This document shows positions 54,482 to 64,000 of a stretch of DNA of 64,000 bases, in pieces; position 1 is the first letter of the stretch, and each line of letters begins with the position of its first letter. Source of the stretch: Alkalilimnicola sp. S0819 (GTDB taxonomy: Bacteria; Pseudomonadota; Gammaproteobacteria; Nitrococcales; WHIW01). The position numbers were made by a program, and so were the translations under genes. Location of the stretch: positions 1 through 64,000 of the forward strand of contig NZ_WHIW01000003.1 in the NCBI RefSeq assembly GCF_009295635.1, given 5' to 3'. The notes under the pieces are model-generated. The model ran no database searches. It saw only the letters and a program-made list of their open reading frames with translations, and was not told the DNA's origin.

Positions 54482-56938
54482 ATGAGCACCCTGATCGCAT
54501 GGCTCGTGCTGATCATTGGCGGCCTGGCCCTGATGTACATCGGCGTGCCGCTGTTGGTGTGGAGCGCCGCGCTGGCGCTGTACTTCGTTGCGCTGCTGGC
54601 CACCGGCACCATCGGCTGGCTGGGATTCGGCATCGCCGTGCTGCTGCTGGCCCCGCCCCTGCTGCTGTTGAATGTGCCGCAATGGCGCCGCCAGTTGGTC
54701 AGCGCGCGGCTCTTCGGGCCCTTCCGCAAGGCCCTGCCGCCCATGAGTGACACCGAGCGCGAGGCCCTGGAAGCGGGGGATACCTGGTGGGAATCGGATC
54801 TGTTCCGCGGCAAGCCGGACTGGCACAAGCTGCTGGAGGAAACCCCCTACACCCGTCTCTCGGCCGAAGAGCGCAGCTTTATCGACAATGAGGTGGAGGA
54901 GCTCTGCGCCATGCTGGACGAGGACAGCATCGTGCGCGAGGACCACGACCTGCCGCCCAAGGTCTGGGAGTTCATCAAGGAAAAGGGTTTCTTCAGCCTG
55001 ATCATTCCGAAGGAGTACGGCGGCAAGCGCTTCTCCTCGCTCGCCCAGTCCACCATCGTGGCGAAGATCGCCAGCCGCAGCATTTCCGCCGCGGTCACCG
55101 TGATGGTGCCCAACTCCCTGGGGCCGGGTGAGCTGCTGATGCACTACGGCACCGAGGAGCAGAAGCAGTACTGGCTGCCGCGCCTGGCCGATGGCCGGGA
55201 GGTGCCCTGTTTCGCGCTCACCGGCCCCGATGTGGGCTCCGATGCCGGCTCCATGCCCGACTACGGCGTGGTCTGCAAGGGCCTGCACGAGGGTGAGGAA
55301 GTGCTGGGCGTGCGCCTGAACTTCACCAAGCGCTACATCACCCTCGCGCCGGTGGCCACGGTGCTGGGTCTGGCCTTCAAGCTGCATGACCCGGACGGCC
55401 TGATGGGCGACAAGGAAGAGCTGGGCATCACCTGCGCGTTGATTCCCGCCAACCATCCCGGGGTGGAGATCGGCACCCGCCACTTCCCCATGGGGCTCGC
55501 CTTCATGAACGGCCCAATCCGCGGCCAGGACGTGTTCATCCCGCTGGACTGGATCATCGGCGGTCCCCGTATGGCCGGTCGCGGCTGGCGCATGCTGGTG
55601 GAATGCCTGTCCGTCGGCCGAGCGATCTCCCTGCCGGCGCTGGGCACCGCCGCGGGCAAGGTCAGCTACCGCATGACCGGCGCCTATGCGCGCATCCGCC
55701 GCCAGTTCAAGCTGCCCATCGGCAAGTTCGAGGGCGTGCAGGAGGCCATGGCTCGTATCGGCGGCATGACCTACCGGCTGGAAGCGAGCCGGGTGCTTAC
55801 CGCCAGCGCCGGTGATCTGGGGGTCAAGCCCTCGGTGGTCTCGGCCATTGCCAAATACCACATGACCGAGATGATGCGCACCACCCTGAACGACGCCATG
55901 GACATCCACGGCGGCCGAGCGATCATCTACGGCGAGCGCAACTACCTGGGCTACGGCTATCAGGCGATTCCCGTGGGGATCACCGTGGAGGGGGCGAACA
56001 TCCTCACTCGCAACCTGATGATCTTCGGCCAGGGTGCGATCCGCTGTCATCCCTATGTCTTCCCCGAGATGGAGGCCGCCCGGCGCAATGATCTCACGGC
56101 TTTCGACAAGCTGCTGTTCAGCCACATCGGCTATTCCGTGAACCGCGGCACTCGCAGCCTGCTGCTGGGCCTGACCGCCGGGCGTCTGGCCCGCGCCCCG
56201 GCGAGCGGCCCCACCGCGGGCTACTACCGCCAGCTGGAGCGCATGAGCTCGGCGCTGGCCTTCGTCAGCGACGTGGCCATGGGTGTGCTGGGCGGTGATC
56301 TCAAGCGCAAGGAGCGGCTCTCCGCGCGCTTGGGTGATGTGCTCAGCCACCTGTACCTGGCCTCGGCGGTGCTCAAGTTCCATCACCAGGCGGGCGAGCC
56401 GGCGGACGAGCGGGCCTATGTGGCCTGGGCGGTGGAGGACAGCCTCTATCAGATCTGGCGGGCCTTCGACGAGTTCTTCCAGAACTTCCCCAACCGCCTG
56501 ATCGCGGGCTTCCTGCGCGCGCTGGTGTTCCCTCTGGGCCGGCCCTATAAACCGGTGCGGGACCGTATCGGCCAGCAGGTGGCGGAAGCCATGATGCAAA
56601 GCGGTGGGGTGCGAGATCGCATCACCGCCGAGAGTTACTGGGGCCGTGACGCCGATGACGTCACCGGGCGCATGGAACGCACCTTCACGCTGCTGGAACA
56701 GGTCGAACCGCTGTACAACCGCTTCAACAAGGCGGTGGCCAAGGGCCAGGTGGAAGGTCTGGAGTTCGAGCAGCGCCTGGAGGATGCCCTGCGACAGGGC
56801 CTGATCAAGGCCGAGGAAGCCGAGCAGCTGCGCGAGTACGAGGCGGCGCGTTACGACGCGATCATCACCGATGCCTTCGAGCCCGAGCAGTTGGCCCCGA
56901 AGAACTTCAAGGCGAAGGGCGCGCACCAGGCCGCCTGA
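54482..56938 (+). CDS. fadE: Acyl-CoA dehydrogenase FadE
   Basis: This 818-residue enzyme oxidises fatty acyl-CoA to trans-2-enoyl-CoA in the first step of beta-oxidation. Two N-terminal membrane helices (about residues 4-55) anchor it, as in E. coli FadE (814). The dehydrogenase core has FSLIIPKEYGGK, CFALTGPDVGSDAGSM, and DIHGGRAIIYGERN with flavin and substrate contacts. The C-terminal DUF1974 region is present (DRIGQQVAEAMMQ). GGAGGAGG precedes the ATG. Confidence 0.95.
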   Translation: MSTLIAWLVLIIGGLALMYIGVPLLVWSAALALYFVALLATGTIGWLGFGIAVLLLAPPLLLLNVPQWRRQLVSARLFGPFRKALPPMSDTEREALEAGDTWWESDLFRGKPDWHKLLEETPYTRLSAEERSFIDNEVEELCAMLDEDSIVREDHDLPPKVWEFIKEKGFFSLIIPKEYGGKRFSSLAQSTIVAKIASRSISAAVTVMVPNSLGPGELLMHYGTEEQKQYWLPRLADGREVPCFALTGPDVGSDAGSMPDYGVVCKGLHEGEEVLGVRLNFTKRYITLAPVATVLGLAFKLHDPDGLMGDKEELGITCALIPANHPGVEIGTRHFPMGLAFMNGPIRGQDVFIPLDWIIGGPRMAGRGWRMLVECLSVGRAISLPALGTAAGKVSYRMTGAYARIRRQFKLPIGKFEGVQEAMARIGGMTYRLEASRVLTASAGDLGVKPSVVSAIAKYHMTEMMRTTLNDAMDIHGGRAIIYGERNYLGYGYQAIPVGITVEGANILTRNLMIFGQGAIRCHPYVFPEMEAARRNDLTAFDKLLFSHIGYSVNRGTRSLLLGLTAGRLARAPASGPTAGYYRQLERMSSALAFVSDVAMGVLGGDLKRKERLSARLGDVLSHLYLASAVLKFHHQAGEPADERAYVAWAVEDSLYQIWRAFDEFFQNFPNRLIAGFLRALVFPLGRPYKPVRDRIGQQVAEAMMQSGGVRDRITAESYWGRDADDVTGRMERTFTLLEQVEPLYNRFNKAVAKGQVEGLEFEQRLEDALRQGLIKAEEAEQLREYEAARYDAIITDAFEPEQLAPKNFKAKGAHQAA

Positions 56939-56953
56939 GGTAGGGAGAAGCAC

Positions 56954-59323
56954 ATGAACGAGTTGCTTGCCGTGCGACGGGCGGCAGTACTGGGGGCCGG
57001 CGTGATGGGCGCGCAGATCGCCGCCCATCTGGTCAACGCCGGCATCGACACCCTGCTCTTCGAGCTGCCGGGGGAGGGCGCCGACCCCAGCGCCCCGGCC
57101 CGCAAGGCCATAGCCGGCTTGCGCAAGCTCGAACCCAGCCCGCTGGCGGAGCCGGCGGTGGCGGAGCGGCTGTGTGCGGCCAATTACGACACGGATCTTG
57201 CCCGGCTGGCGGATTGTGATCTGGTCATCGAGGCCATCGCCGAGCGGCTGGAACTGAAGGAAGCCCTGTACCGCCGCATCGCCCCCCACCTGGACGAGGG
57301 CGCGGTGCTCGCCAGCAACACCTCGGGGCTCTCCATCGAGGCCCTGGCGGACAGCCTGCCGGAACCGCTTCGACCCCGTTTTTGCGGGGTGCATTTCTTC
57401 AACCCGCCGCGCTACATGCACCTGGTGGAGCTGATTCCCGCCGACGCCACCGATGCGGCCTTGCTGGATCGGCTGGAAGCTTTCCTGGTCAGTGGCCTGG
57501 GCAAGGGGGTGATCCGCGCCAAGGACACGCCCAACTTCATCGCCAACCGTATTGGCGTGTTTTCGCTCTTGGCCGCCATGCATCACGCCGAGGTGCTGGG
57601 GATCAGCCCCGACGTGGTGGACAAGCTCACCGGCCCGGCCATAGGCCGCGCCAAGAGCGCGACCTGGCGCACCGCCGATGTGGTGGGCCTGGACACCCTG
57701 GCCCATGTGGTGGACGGCTCCGCGGCGCGCCTTACCGGCGACCCCTGGCATGCCTACCTGCGCCTGCCCGAGTGGCTGCACCAGCGCATCCAGGCCGGCG
57801 CCCTGGGGCAGAAGACTCGCGCCGGCGTATATCGCAAGGACAAACGCGCCGGGATCCTGGTCTGGGACCCCCGCGCCGGTGATTACCGCCCGGCCGAGGG
57901 CCAGGTGGACGAGCAGGTGCAGGCTTTGCTGGCCATCCGCGACCCGGCTGAACGGCTGGGCGAGTTGCGCCGCCACGAGCACCCCCAGGCCCAATTCCTG
58001 TGGGCCATCCACCGGGATCTGTTCCATTACGCCGCCGTGCTCCTCGCGGACATTGCCGAGACCGCCCGGGACGTGGACCTGGCCATGCGCTGGGGCTTTG
58101 GCTGGCATCAGGGCCCCTTCGAGATCTGGCAGGCCGCCGGTTGGGCCGCGGTACGCGAGGCGCTGCAGGCCGAGATCGCCGCCGGCGAGACCTTGTCGTT
58201 CGCTCCCTTGCCCGATTGGGTGGAACGGTTGGACGCCGTCCACGGCCCACAGGGCTCCTACAGCCCCGCGCTCGCCAAGCCGGTGCCCCAGCGAGAGCTG
58301 CCGGTATACCGCCGCCAGCGGGTGCGTCCCGGTGTGCTGGGCGAGTTCCGGCCCCCGGCCGGCGAGACCGCCTGGGAGAGCGAAGCCGTGCGGCTTTGGA
58401 GCCTGGATGGCGAGATCGGCATCCTCAGCTTCAAGACAGCCATGCACACGGTGAGCGATGGTGTGCTGAAGGGCACCCTGGAGGCCGTCGCCATCGCCGA
58501 GCAGCGTTTCCCTGCCCTGGTGATCTGGCAGGACAGCGAACCCTTCAGCGTGGGGGCGAATCTGAAGGAAGTGGCGAGCGAACTCGAACAGGGCCACTTT
58601 GAAGCCCTGGAGCAGGTGGTGGAGCGCTTCCAGCAGGCCACCGGCGCCCTGCGACGCGCGCGCATCCCGGTGGTCGCCGGCCTGCGGGGCATGGCCCTGG
58701 GCGGTGGCTGCGAGTACCTGATGCACTGTGATCGGGTGGTGGCGGCGCTGGAGAGCTACGTGGGGCTGGTGGAAGTGGGCGTGGGGCTCATTCCCGCCGG
58801 AGGCGGTTGCAAGGAAATGGCCCTGCGGGCGGCCCGACAGGCGCCCGATGGCGATGTGCAGCCCTATATCCAGAAGGCTTTCGAGTTCCTGGCCCGGGGC
58901 CAGGTGGCGAAAAGCGCGGTACAGGCCCAGCGGGCCGGCTTGTTGCGGGAGTCGGACCTGGTGGTGATGAATCCGGACGAGGTGCTGCACGTGGCCCTGT
59001 GGCAAGCCCGGGCCCTGGCGGAAGCAGGCTATCGCCCCCCGGCGGAAGACCCGGTGCCGGTGGCCGGCCGCGATGTGCTGGCGAGCCTGCGCACCGCGCT
59101 GGTGAATATGCACGCGGGCGGTTTCATCAGCGACTACGACTACCGGGTGGGCTCGGCGGTGGCCGAGGCCCTGTGCGGCGGCGAGCTGGATGCGGGTACA
59201 CCGGTCAGCCAGCAATATCTGCTGGATCTGGAACGACGGCTGTTCGTCGCCTTGCTGCGCGAGGAGAAGACTCAGCAGCGCATCGTCCACATGCTGAAAA
59301 CCGGCAAGCCGCTGCGCAACTGA
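56954..59323 (+). CDS. 3-hydroxyacyl-CoA dehydrogenase/enoyl-CoA hydratase fusion
   Basis: This 789-residue protein has the hydroxyacyl-CoA dehydrogenase first (GAGVMGAQIAAHLVNAG at residue 14, and CGVHFFNPPRYMHLVEL, IANRIGVF). An enoyl-CoA hydratase-like domain follows at the C-terminus (GLRGMALGGGCEYLMHCDRV, GVGLIPAGGGCKEMAL). This reversed order compared with E. coli FadB equals the FadN-type family. It sits between fadE and the thiolase gene. Whether the hydratase is active cannot be told from motifs alone. Confidence 0.9.
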   Translation: MNELLAVRRAAVLGAGVMGAQIAAHLVNAGIDTLLFELPGEGADPSAPARKAIAGLRKLEPSPLAEPAVAERLCAANYDTDLARLADCDLVIEAIAERLELKEALYRRIAPHLDEGAVLASNTSGLSIEALADSLPEPLRPRFCGVHFFNPPRYMHLVELIPADATDAALLDRLEAFLVSGLGKGVIRAKDTPNFIANRIGVFSLLAAMHHAEVLGISPDVVDKLTGPAIGRAKSATWRTADVVGLDTLAHVVDGSAARLTGDPWHAYLRLPEWLHQRIQAGALGQKTRAGVYRKDKRAGILVWDPRAGDYRPAEGQVDEQVQALLAIRDPAERLGELRRHEHPQAQFLWAIHRDLFHYAAVLLADIAETARDVDLAMRWGFGWHQGPFEIWQAAGWAAVREALQAEIAAGETLSFAPLPDWVERLDAVHGPQGSYSPALAKPVPQRELPVYRRQRVRPGVLGEFRPPAGETAWESEAVRLWSLDGEIGILSFKTAMHTVSDGVLKGTLEAVAIAEQRFPALVIWQDSEPFSVGANLKEVASELEQGHFEALEQVVERFQQATGALRRARIPVVAGLRGMALGGGCEYLMHCDRVVAALESYVGLVEVGVGLIPAGGGCKEMALRAARQAPDGDVQPYIQKAFEFLARGQVAKSAVQAQRAGLLRESDLVVMNPDEVLHVALWQARALAEAGYRPPAEDPVPVAGRDVLASLRTALVNMHAGGFISDYDYRVGSAVAEALCGGELDAGTPVSQQYLLDLERRLFVALLREEKTQQRIVHMLKTGKPLRN

Positions 59324-59338
59324 TCAGGGAGCAGGACC

Positions 59339-60535
59339 ATGAGCGAGAGTCCGCAGGAAGTCTATATCGTCAGCAGTGTGCGCACGCCCGTGGGCAAGGC
59401 GCCGCGCGGGGTGTTCAGCCGCACCCGGCCCGATGATCTGCTGGCCCATGTGCTGCGCGAGGCGCTGGCCCGCTGCCCCGGGCTGGACCCTATCCAGGTG
59501 GGCGATGTGATCGTCGGCTGCGCCATGCCCGAGGCCGAGCAGGGCCTGAACGTGGCGCGTATCGCCGGGTTGCTGGCGGGCTTGCCCGAGAGTGTACCGG
59601 GCATGACCATCAACCGTTTCTGCTCCTCGGGCGTGCAGTCCATCGCCCTGGCCGCGGACCGCATCCGCCTGGGTGAAGCGGATGTGATGCTCGCCGGTGG
59701 CACCGAGAGCATGAGCGCGGTGCCCATGATGGGCCACAAGCCGCGTTTCAACCCGGCGATTCTCGCCGGCGACGAGCATCTGGGCATTGCCTACGGCATG
59801 GGCATCACCGCTGAAAACGTCGCCCGGCGCTGGCGGGTTTCGCGGGAGGACCAGGACGCCTTCGCCCTGCGCAGCCACCAGCGGGCGGCGCGGGCCATAG
59901 CCGCCGGTGCCTTTGGCGATGAAATCGCGCCCTACACCGTGCACCGGCATCTGCCCGATGGCGGCGGCCGGGTGCGGGTGGCGGAGCAGCCGGTGGACAC
60001 CGACGAGGGCGTGCGCCCGGATGCCAGCCTGGAGGGCCTGGCCGGCCTGCGTCCGGTGTTCGCCGCCGGCGGCAGTGTCACCGCCGGCAATAGTTCGCAG
60101 ATGAGCGATGGCGCCGGGGCCGCGGTGTTGATGAGCGAGCGCATGGTGCGCGAACTGGGCCTGCAGCCCCTGGCGCGCTTCGTCAGTTTCGCCGTGGCCG
60201 GCGTGGCGCCGGAGGTAATGGGCATCGGGCCGGTGGCGGCCATACCGCTCGCCCTGGAGCGTGCCGGCATCGAGCGCGATCAGCTGGACTGGATAGAGCT
60301 CAACGAGGCCTTCGCCGCCCAGGCCCTGGCGGTGATCCGCGAGCTGGATCTGGACCCGGACAAGGTCAACCCCCAGGGTGGCGCCATTGCCCTGGGCCAC
60401 CCCCTGGGGGCCACCGGCGCGGTGCGTAGCGCCACCCTGCTGCATGGCCTGCGGCGCACCGGTGGACGATACGGTATGGTGACCATGTGCATAGGCACGG
60501 GCATGGGCGCCGCCGCCGTGTTCGAGCGGATGTAG
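59339..60535 (+). CDS. fadA: Acetyl-CoA C-acyltransferase (3-ketoacyl-CoA thiolase)
   Basis: This 398-residue thiolase cleaves 3-ketoacyl-CoA in the last step of beta-oxidation. The acyl-enzyme cysteine is in [14 protein letters not shown] near residue 94, NEAFAAQAL holds the conserved Asn/Glu, [12 protein letters not shown] the histidine and CIGTGMGAA the second cysteine. It starts 15 bases after the preceding dehydrogenase/hydratase gene. Confidence 0.93.
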   Translation: MSESPQEVYIVSSVRTPVGKAPRGVFSRTRPDDLLAHVLREALARCPGLDPIQVGDVIVGCAMPEAEQGLNVARIAGLLAGLPESVPGMTINRFCSSGVQSIALAADRIRLGEADVMLAGGTESMSAVPMMGHKPRFNPAILAGDEHLGIAYGMGITAENVARRWRVSREDQDAFALRSHQRAARAIAAGAFGDEIAPYTVHRHLPDGGGRVRVAEQPVDTDEGVRPDASLEGLAGLRPVFAAGGSVTAGNSSQMSDGAGAAVLMSERMVRELGLQPLARFVSFAVAGVAPEVMGIGPVAAIPLALERAGIERDQLDWIELNEAFAAQALAVIRELDLDPDKVNPQGGAIALGHPLGATGAVRSATLLHGLRRTGGRYGMVTMCIGTGMGAAAVFERM

Positions 60536-60574
60536 AAGTGGCCAGGCTCCGCTGCGGCGGAATGGAGAAGAACA

Positions 60575-61138
60575 ATGTCCAGGTTCTTGACACTGTTGTG
60601 CCTGCTATTGGTATCGATGACGGCGCTGGCCGAGCGAGACGTGGCCGGCGTGCGCTTCGCCGACCGGACCAGCGTCGGCAACGCGCCGTTGCTCCTCAAC
60701 GGCGCGGGCCTGCGTACCCGGTTCATGTTCAAGGTCTATGCCGCGGGGCTTTATCTGCCTGCCCGCAGCGCCGAGCCCGAGGCGGTGATCGCCATGCCCG
60801 GCGCCAAGCGCCTGGAGATCCACGCGCTGCGCGATCTGAAGGCCTCGCAGCTCACCGAGGCGCTGCAGGACGGCCTGGCGGCGAACCACAGCGAACAGGA
60901 GCTCGCTCGACTGCAGCCGCGGGTGAATCAGCTCTTTGCGCTGTTTACCGACGCGGAGAAGGGCGCGGAGCTGGTGCTGGAGTATTGGCCGGAGGACGGC
61001 ACCCGGGTGATCGCCAACGGCGAACTGGGTGGGGTGATCGAAGGGGCGGATTTCTTCTCGGCGCTGCTGCGCATCTGGCTTGGGGAGAAGCCCGCGCAGG
61101 GTCGCCTCAAGGAAGCGCTGCTGGGGCTTTCGGAGTAG
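60575..61138 (+). CDS. Chalcone isomerase-like family protein (periplasmic)
   Basis: This 187-residue protein has a signal peptide ([15 protein letters not shown], cleavage near residue 19). The rest follows the bacterial chalcone-isomerase-like pattern: [24 protein letters not shown] and [25 protein letters not shown]. Bacterial members are not known to isomerise chalcones; a lipid-binding role is often guessed. It follows fadA by 39 bases. Confidence 0.82.
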   Translation: MSRFLTLLCLLLVSMTALAERDVAGVRFADRTSVGNAPLLLNGAGLRTRFMFKVYAAGLYLPARSAEPEAVIAMPGAKRLEIHALRDLKASQLTEALQDGLAANHSEQELARLQPRVNQLFALFTDAEKGAELVLEYWPEDGTRVIANGELGGVIEGADFFSALLRIWLGEKPAQGRLKEALLGLSE

Positions 61139-61175
61139 GCCGGCGGGATCTGCAGCGCCCGGGCCCTCTTTCGGG

Positions 61176-61628
61176 TCAGACGCCGTTGTTATCCGACTCC
61201 AGGGCTTGCAGCCGTGCCCGGAAGGCTTCGGGCATGCTGGCCGGGCGGCGACTGGCGTAGTCGAAAAACACCAGGCCGGTCTTCACCCGCGCCACTTCCC
61301 GTGGCGGCTCATCCGCGCTTTCCACCCGATAGAACAGATCGCAGCCGTAGCGGTTGTAGTCATCCGCGCCGATGTGAATGCGCAATGTCTCGCCGAAGAA
61401 GGCCTCGGAGCGATACACCAGCACCGCATCGGCGATGATGATCCCCAGCCCCTCCACGTCCAGTTCGCTGTAGCCCTGCGCGCTCATGAAACGCGCCCGC
61501 GCCTCGTGGATCAGCCCGAGCAGGGCGTCATTGCCCAGATGCCCGCCGTAATTGATGTCGGTGACTCGCACCCGAAGCTCTGTGCTCCAGGGTAACTGCG
61601 CCGGCAGCTCCAGCTTCACCCGCGCCAT
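61176..61628 (-). CDS. Acyl-CoA thioesterase (4HBT hot-dog)
   Basis: This 150-residue hot-dog protein has VRVTDINYGGHLGNDALLGLIHEAR, the 4HBT active-site strand and helix with catalytic Asp-type residue, and VARVKTGLVFFDY. It is the last gene of the sthA operon on this strand. The substrate is not known. Confidence 0.8.
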   Translation of the reverse strand: MARVKLELPAQLPWSTELRVRVTDINYGGHLGNDALLGLIHEARARFMSAQGYSELDVEGLGIIIADAVLVYRSEAFFGETLRIHIGADDYNRYGCDLFYRVESADEPPREVARVKTGLVFFDYASRRPASMPEAFRARLQALESDNNGV

Positions 61629-61631
61629 GGC

Positions 61632-62258
61632 TCAGCCGCCCCCGTGCTCGCGTTGCAGGGCCGCCGCCAGGGTGTCCACCGACACCACCCCGGGGAAACT
61701 CCGCCCCGCCACCACCAGGGTGGGCACGCCGCTGAGCTGCAGGGCCTGGGCGCCTTCCACATGGCGCAACAGCTTCTGCAGATACTCGGGCCCGGACCAC
61801 GCCTGTTCCGCCAGGTCTTCCACGCCGTGCTCCCGGGCGATGCTCATCAGCACCTCGGGGTCGCCGATATTGCGCTGCTCCACGAAATACGCGTGGAACA
61901 GCGCGTTGTGCAGGGCCAGAAATTGCGTGGGGCGCTGCTCCAGCACCGCCTGGGCCATCAACAGGGCGCGGCGGGAATTGGTGGTGAAGGACCTGGGCGC
62001 GCTGGGCAGACCTTCCTCGGCGAGCAGCGTGTCCAGCTGCTGGTTCATCCGCTGCCACTGCTCGGCGCTGTAGCCCAGCTCCTCCAGCGGGCGGCCGCCC
62101 GCGGGATTGTCCGGGTGGATCTCCAGGAAACGCCACTCCACTGCCAGGGGCCAGTCGCTGCCCAGGCGCTGCAGGCGGTGGCTGCCCACATAGCAGAAGG
62201 GGCAGATGTAGTCGAAGAAGAAGCTGACGGTGGTGGGCTCGGAATGCGCGCTACTCAT
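61632..62258 (-). CDS. DsbA/FrnE-like oxidoreductase
   Basis: This 208-residue thioredoxin-fold protein has the CPFC active site in FFFDYICPFCYVGSHRL at residues about 14-30 and the cis-proline loop GVPTLVVAGR. No signal peptide is seen, so it resembles cytosolic FrnE or 2-hydroxychromene isomerase-type DsbA relatives. It lies 8 bases after sthA and 3 bases before the thioesterase gene. Confidence 0.82.
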   Translation of the reverse strand: MSSAHSEPTTVSFFFDYICPFCYVGSHRLQRLGSDWPLAVEWRFLEIHPDNPAGGRPLEELGYSAEQWQRMNQQLDTLLAEEGLPSAPRSFTTNSRRALLMAQAVLEQRPTQFLALHNALFHAYFVEQRNIGDPEVLMSIAREHGVEDLAEQAWSGPEYLQKLLRHVEGAQALQLSGVPTLVVAGRSFPGVVSVDTLAAALQREHGGG

Positions 62259-62266
62259 GGAAATAC

Positions 62267-63664
62267 TCAGGACAGGCGGTTGTAGCCGTTGATGGCGGCC
62301 ACCCGGTAGGCCTCGGCCATGGTCGGGTAGTTGAAGGTGGTGTTGATGAAGTACATCAGGTTATTGGCCTCGCCGGGCTGCGACATGATGGCCTGGCCGA
62401 TGTGGACGATCTCCGAGGCCTGGTCGCCGAAGCAGTGGATGCCCAGGATCTCCAGGGTGTCTATGTGGAACAGCAGCTTGAGCATGCCGGTGGTCTGGCC
62501 GGTGATCTGCGCGCGGGCCAGGTCCTGGAAGAAGGCGTGGCCCACTTCGTAGGGTACCTTGGCCTCGGTAAGCTCTTGCTCGGTGCGACCCACGGAGCTG
62601 ATTTCGGGAATGGTGTAAATGCCGGTGGGGATGTCCTTCACCAGACGATGATCGGATTCGCCGTGCAGGATATGGCCGGCGGCGAGCCGCCCCTGGTCAT
62701 AGGCGGCGCTGGCGAGGCTGGGGTAGCCGATCACATCACCCACCGCGTATATGTGCGGCTGGGCAGTCTGGTAGCACGCGTTTACCGCCAGCTGGCCACG
62801 GCCGTCGGGCTCTATGCCCAGGGCTTCCAGCCCCATGTCCTGAGTGTTGCCGGTGCGCCCGATCGCCCAGAGCAGCACTTCGTTCTTCACCCGCTTGCCC
62901 GACTCCAGTTGCAGCACCACGCCATCGTCGAGGGCCTCCACCCGGGTGTGGGACTCATTGTGGCGGATCAGCACGCCCAGTTCCCGCAGGTGGTAGCTGA
63001 GCGCATCGGAGATCTCGTCGTCCAGGAAGGTGAGCAGGCGCTCGCGGGTGTTGATCAGGTCAACCTTGGCTCCCAGCCCGCGGAAGATGGAGGCGTATTC
63101 GCTGCCGATCACGCCGGCCCCATAGATGGTGATGGAGCGGGGTGTATGGGAAAGGTTCAGAATAGTGTCGCTGTCGAACACCGCCGGGTGCTCGAAATCC
63201 ACGTCGTCCGGGCGATAGGGGCGGGAACCGGTGGCGATGAGAAAGTGATCGGCGCTGTAGCGCTGCCGGCGCCCGTCCTTTTGCACCAGTTCCACCGTGT
63301 GGGCATCGATGAAGCGGGCGCGGCCCTGCAGCACGGGGATGCTGTTGCGGGCGTAGTAGCGGCTGCGGCGTTCCACTTGCTGGCCGATGACGCGTTCGGT
63401 GCTGCGCATGAGTTGGGGGAAGGTCAGCGCCTTGGGCTCGCTGATATCCCGGTAAAGGGGGTTGGAGTTGAATTCCATCATGCGCTTCACGTTGTGGCGC
63501 AGCGCCTTGGAGGGGATGGTGCCCCAGTGGGTGCAGCCGCCGCCGACCATGCGGTAAAGCTCGACCATGGCGACCTTGCGACCCGCTTTGGACAGTTTCA
63601 TGGCAGCCCCCTCGCCGCCCGGGCCGCTGCCGATGACCAGCGTGTCGAAATGCCTGTTGTTCAT
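62267..63664 (-). CDS. sthA: Soluble pyridine nucleotide transhydrogenase SthA
   Basis: This 465-residue flavoprotein interconverts NADPH and NADH. The FAD motif [17 protein letters not shown] lies at residues 13-29. The following [17 protein letters not shown] has the usual redox-disulfide second cysteine missing, with THWGT in place of CVNVGC; this is diagnostic of SthA among the dihydrolipoamide dehydrogenase relatives. [15 protein letters not shown] is the NAD(P) site. Length matches E. coli SthA (466). Confidence 0.95.
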   Translation of the reverse strand: MNNRHFDTLVIGSGPGGEGAAMKLSKAGRKVAMVELYRMVGGGCTHWGTIPSKALRHNVKRMMEFNSNPLYRDISEPKALTFPQLMRSTERVIGQQVERRSRYYARNSIPVLQGRARFIDAHTVELVQKDGRRQRYSADHFLIATGSRPYRPDDVDFEHPAVFDSDTILNLSHTPRSITIYGAGVIGSEYASIFRGLGAKVDLINTRERLLTFLDDEISDALSYHLRELGVLIRHNESHTRVEALDDGVVLQLESGKRVKNEVLLWAIGRTGNTQDMGLEALGIEPDGRGQLAVNACYQTAQPHIYAVGDVIGYPSLASAAYDQGRLAAGHILHGESDHRLVKDIPTGIYTIPEISSVGRTEQELTEAKVPYEVGHAFFQDLARAQITGQTTGMLKLLFHIDTLEILGIHCFGDQASEIVHIGQAIMSQPGEANNLMYFINTTFNYPTMAEAYRVAAINGYNRLS

Positions 63665-63761
63665 AGCGCTGAGGGTATCCTTGGTCTTGTACGATGCCGT
63701 CGTCAGTATACCTGCATGAGCCTGGCGTATTAACGGCCCGCCGGGGCGAGGCGAGTTTTCG

Positions 63762-64000
63762 TCACGCCATCAGCTGGCCCAGCGCCAGGTTGCCCTGCTG
63801 CAGGAAGTGGCGGAAGGCTTCGAAGCTGTCCCGATCCAGCGCCCGTCCGCCCTGTCGGCAGTCCGCGTAGATCAGCCCTATCCCCTTGCCCCGCACCCGC
63901 AGCGCGCCGAGAAAGAAATCCTGGGCCAGGCGCTCGGCCAGCGCCTGTGGCACGGCGTCCTCCCCCCCGGGGCCGTACCAGCGGCCTTGGCCGTCGGCGA
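63762..64000 (-). CDS. C-terminal part of a gene running off the window; HDOD/GAF-like
   Basis: Only the last 79 or so residues are present; the frame continues past base 64000. They contain [29 protein letters not shown] and [22 protein letters not shown]. The YAD...ESFxAFRxFxQQxNL ending is seen in HDOD signalling proteins with a C-terminal GAF-like module. An internal GTG at 63953 is not a real start. Confidence 0.5.
   Translation of the reverse strand, partial: ADGQGRWYGPGGEDAVPQALAERLAQDFFLGALRVRGKGIGLIYADCRQGGRALDRDSFEAFRHFLQQGNLALGQLMA

Noticed and set aside
54287-59290. A 1667-codon open frame on the minus strand
   Set aside because: It runs antisense through tetR, fadE and the fadB-like gene, whose motifs are clear. 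Long antisense frames are expected at this GC content, and its residues (His/Gln/Arg-rich) show no domain.

Overview
The window is GC-rich, tightly packed bacterial chromosome and looks like a gammaproteobacterium. The guaB-guaA-tadA cluster, a PsrA-like regulator beside a FadE of about 815 residues, a lexA-imuA pair and a System I cytochrome c maturation cluster all fit Pseudomonas/Ectothiorhodospiraceae-type genomes. A Mrp-type antiporter cluster, a CPA1 antiporter, trehalose-6-phosphate synthase and two MscS-family channels suggest a salt- or alkali-adapted aerobe. That lifestyle and the family assignment are inferences.

Left part (1-11.8 kb): a low-GC left edge precedes an integron integrase gene whose cassettes, if any, lie outside the window to the left. 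Next come acetoacetyl-CoA synthetase and 3-hydroxybutyrate dehydrogenase (ketone-body or PHB turnover), an SDR-gpmA pair, a YiiD_C thioesterase, a CYTH-L,D-transpeptidase-NagZ cell-wall group, an MscS channel, and a DsrE-like/Hpt/MTI-phosphorylase purine-salvage run.

Middle part (11.9-34.5 kb): imuA-lexA diverges from relA across a perfect LexA box. A CPA1 antiporter, small membrane proteins and a decayed LigD-type polymerase domain with a tandem-repeat tail follow. Then come xseA, guaBA-tadA, mltF and a tRNA-Ser(CGA) whose 3' end is duplicated downstream, next to an AT-richer orphan gene joined to mgtC. The section closes with a giant MscK-like channel abutting otsA.

Right part (34.5-64 kb): a GDT1 exporter, two small membrane proteins, and a nine-gene Mrp cluster of Mbh-like layout (E-F-G-DUF4040-B-C-D-D'-D''). 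A copper operon (copZ-csoR-like-copA) has a recognisable operator. ccmC-I reads toward ccmBA, and the two tails overlap. A lipoprotein and a TetR/PsrA-like regulator precede a fadE-fadB-fadA beta-oxidation operon. A chalcone-isomerase-like protein, the sthA-DsbA-like-thioesterase operon and the 3' end of an HDOD/GAF-like gene finish the window.

A REP-like palindromic repeat is scattered through the intergenic gaps, once as an inverted pair. The most unusual items are the decayed LigD polymerase, the three-antiporter Mrp cluster with one subunit lacking the TM5 glutamate, the tRNA-Ser duplication scar, and the integrase edge.
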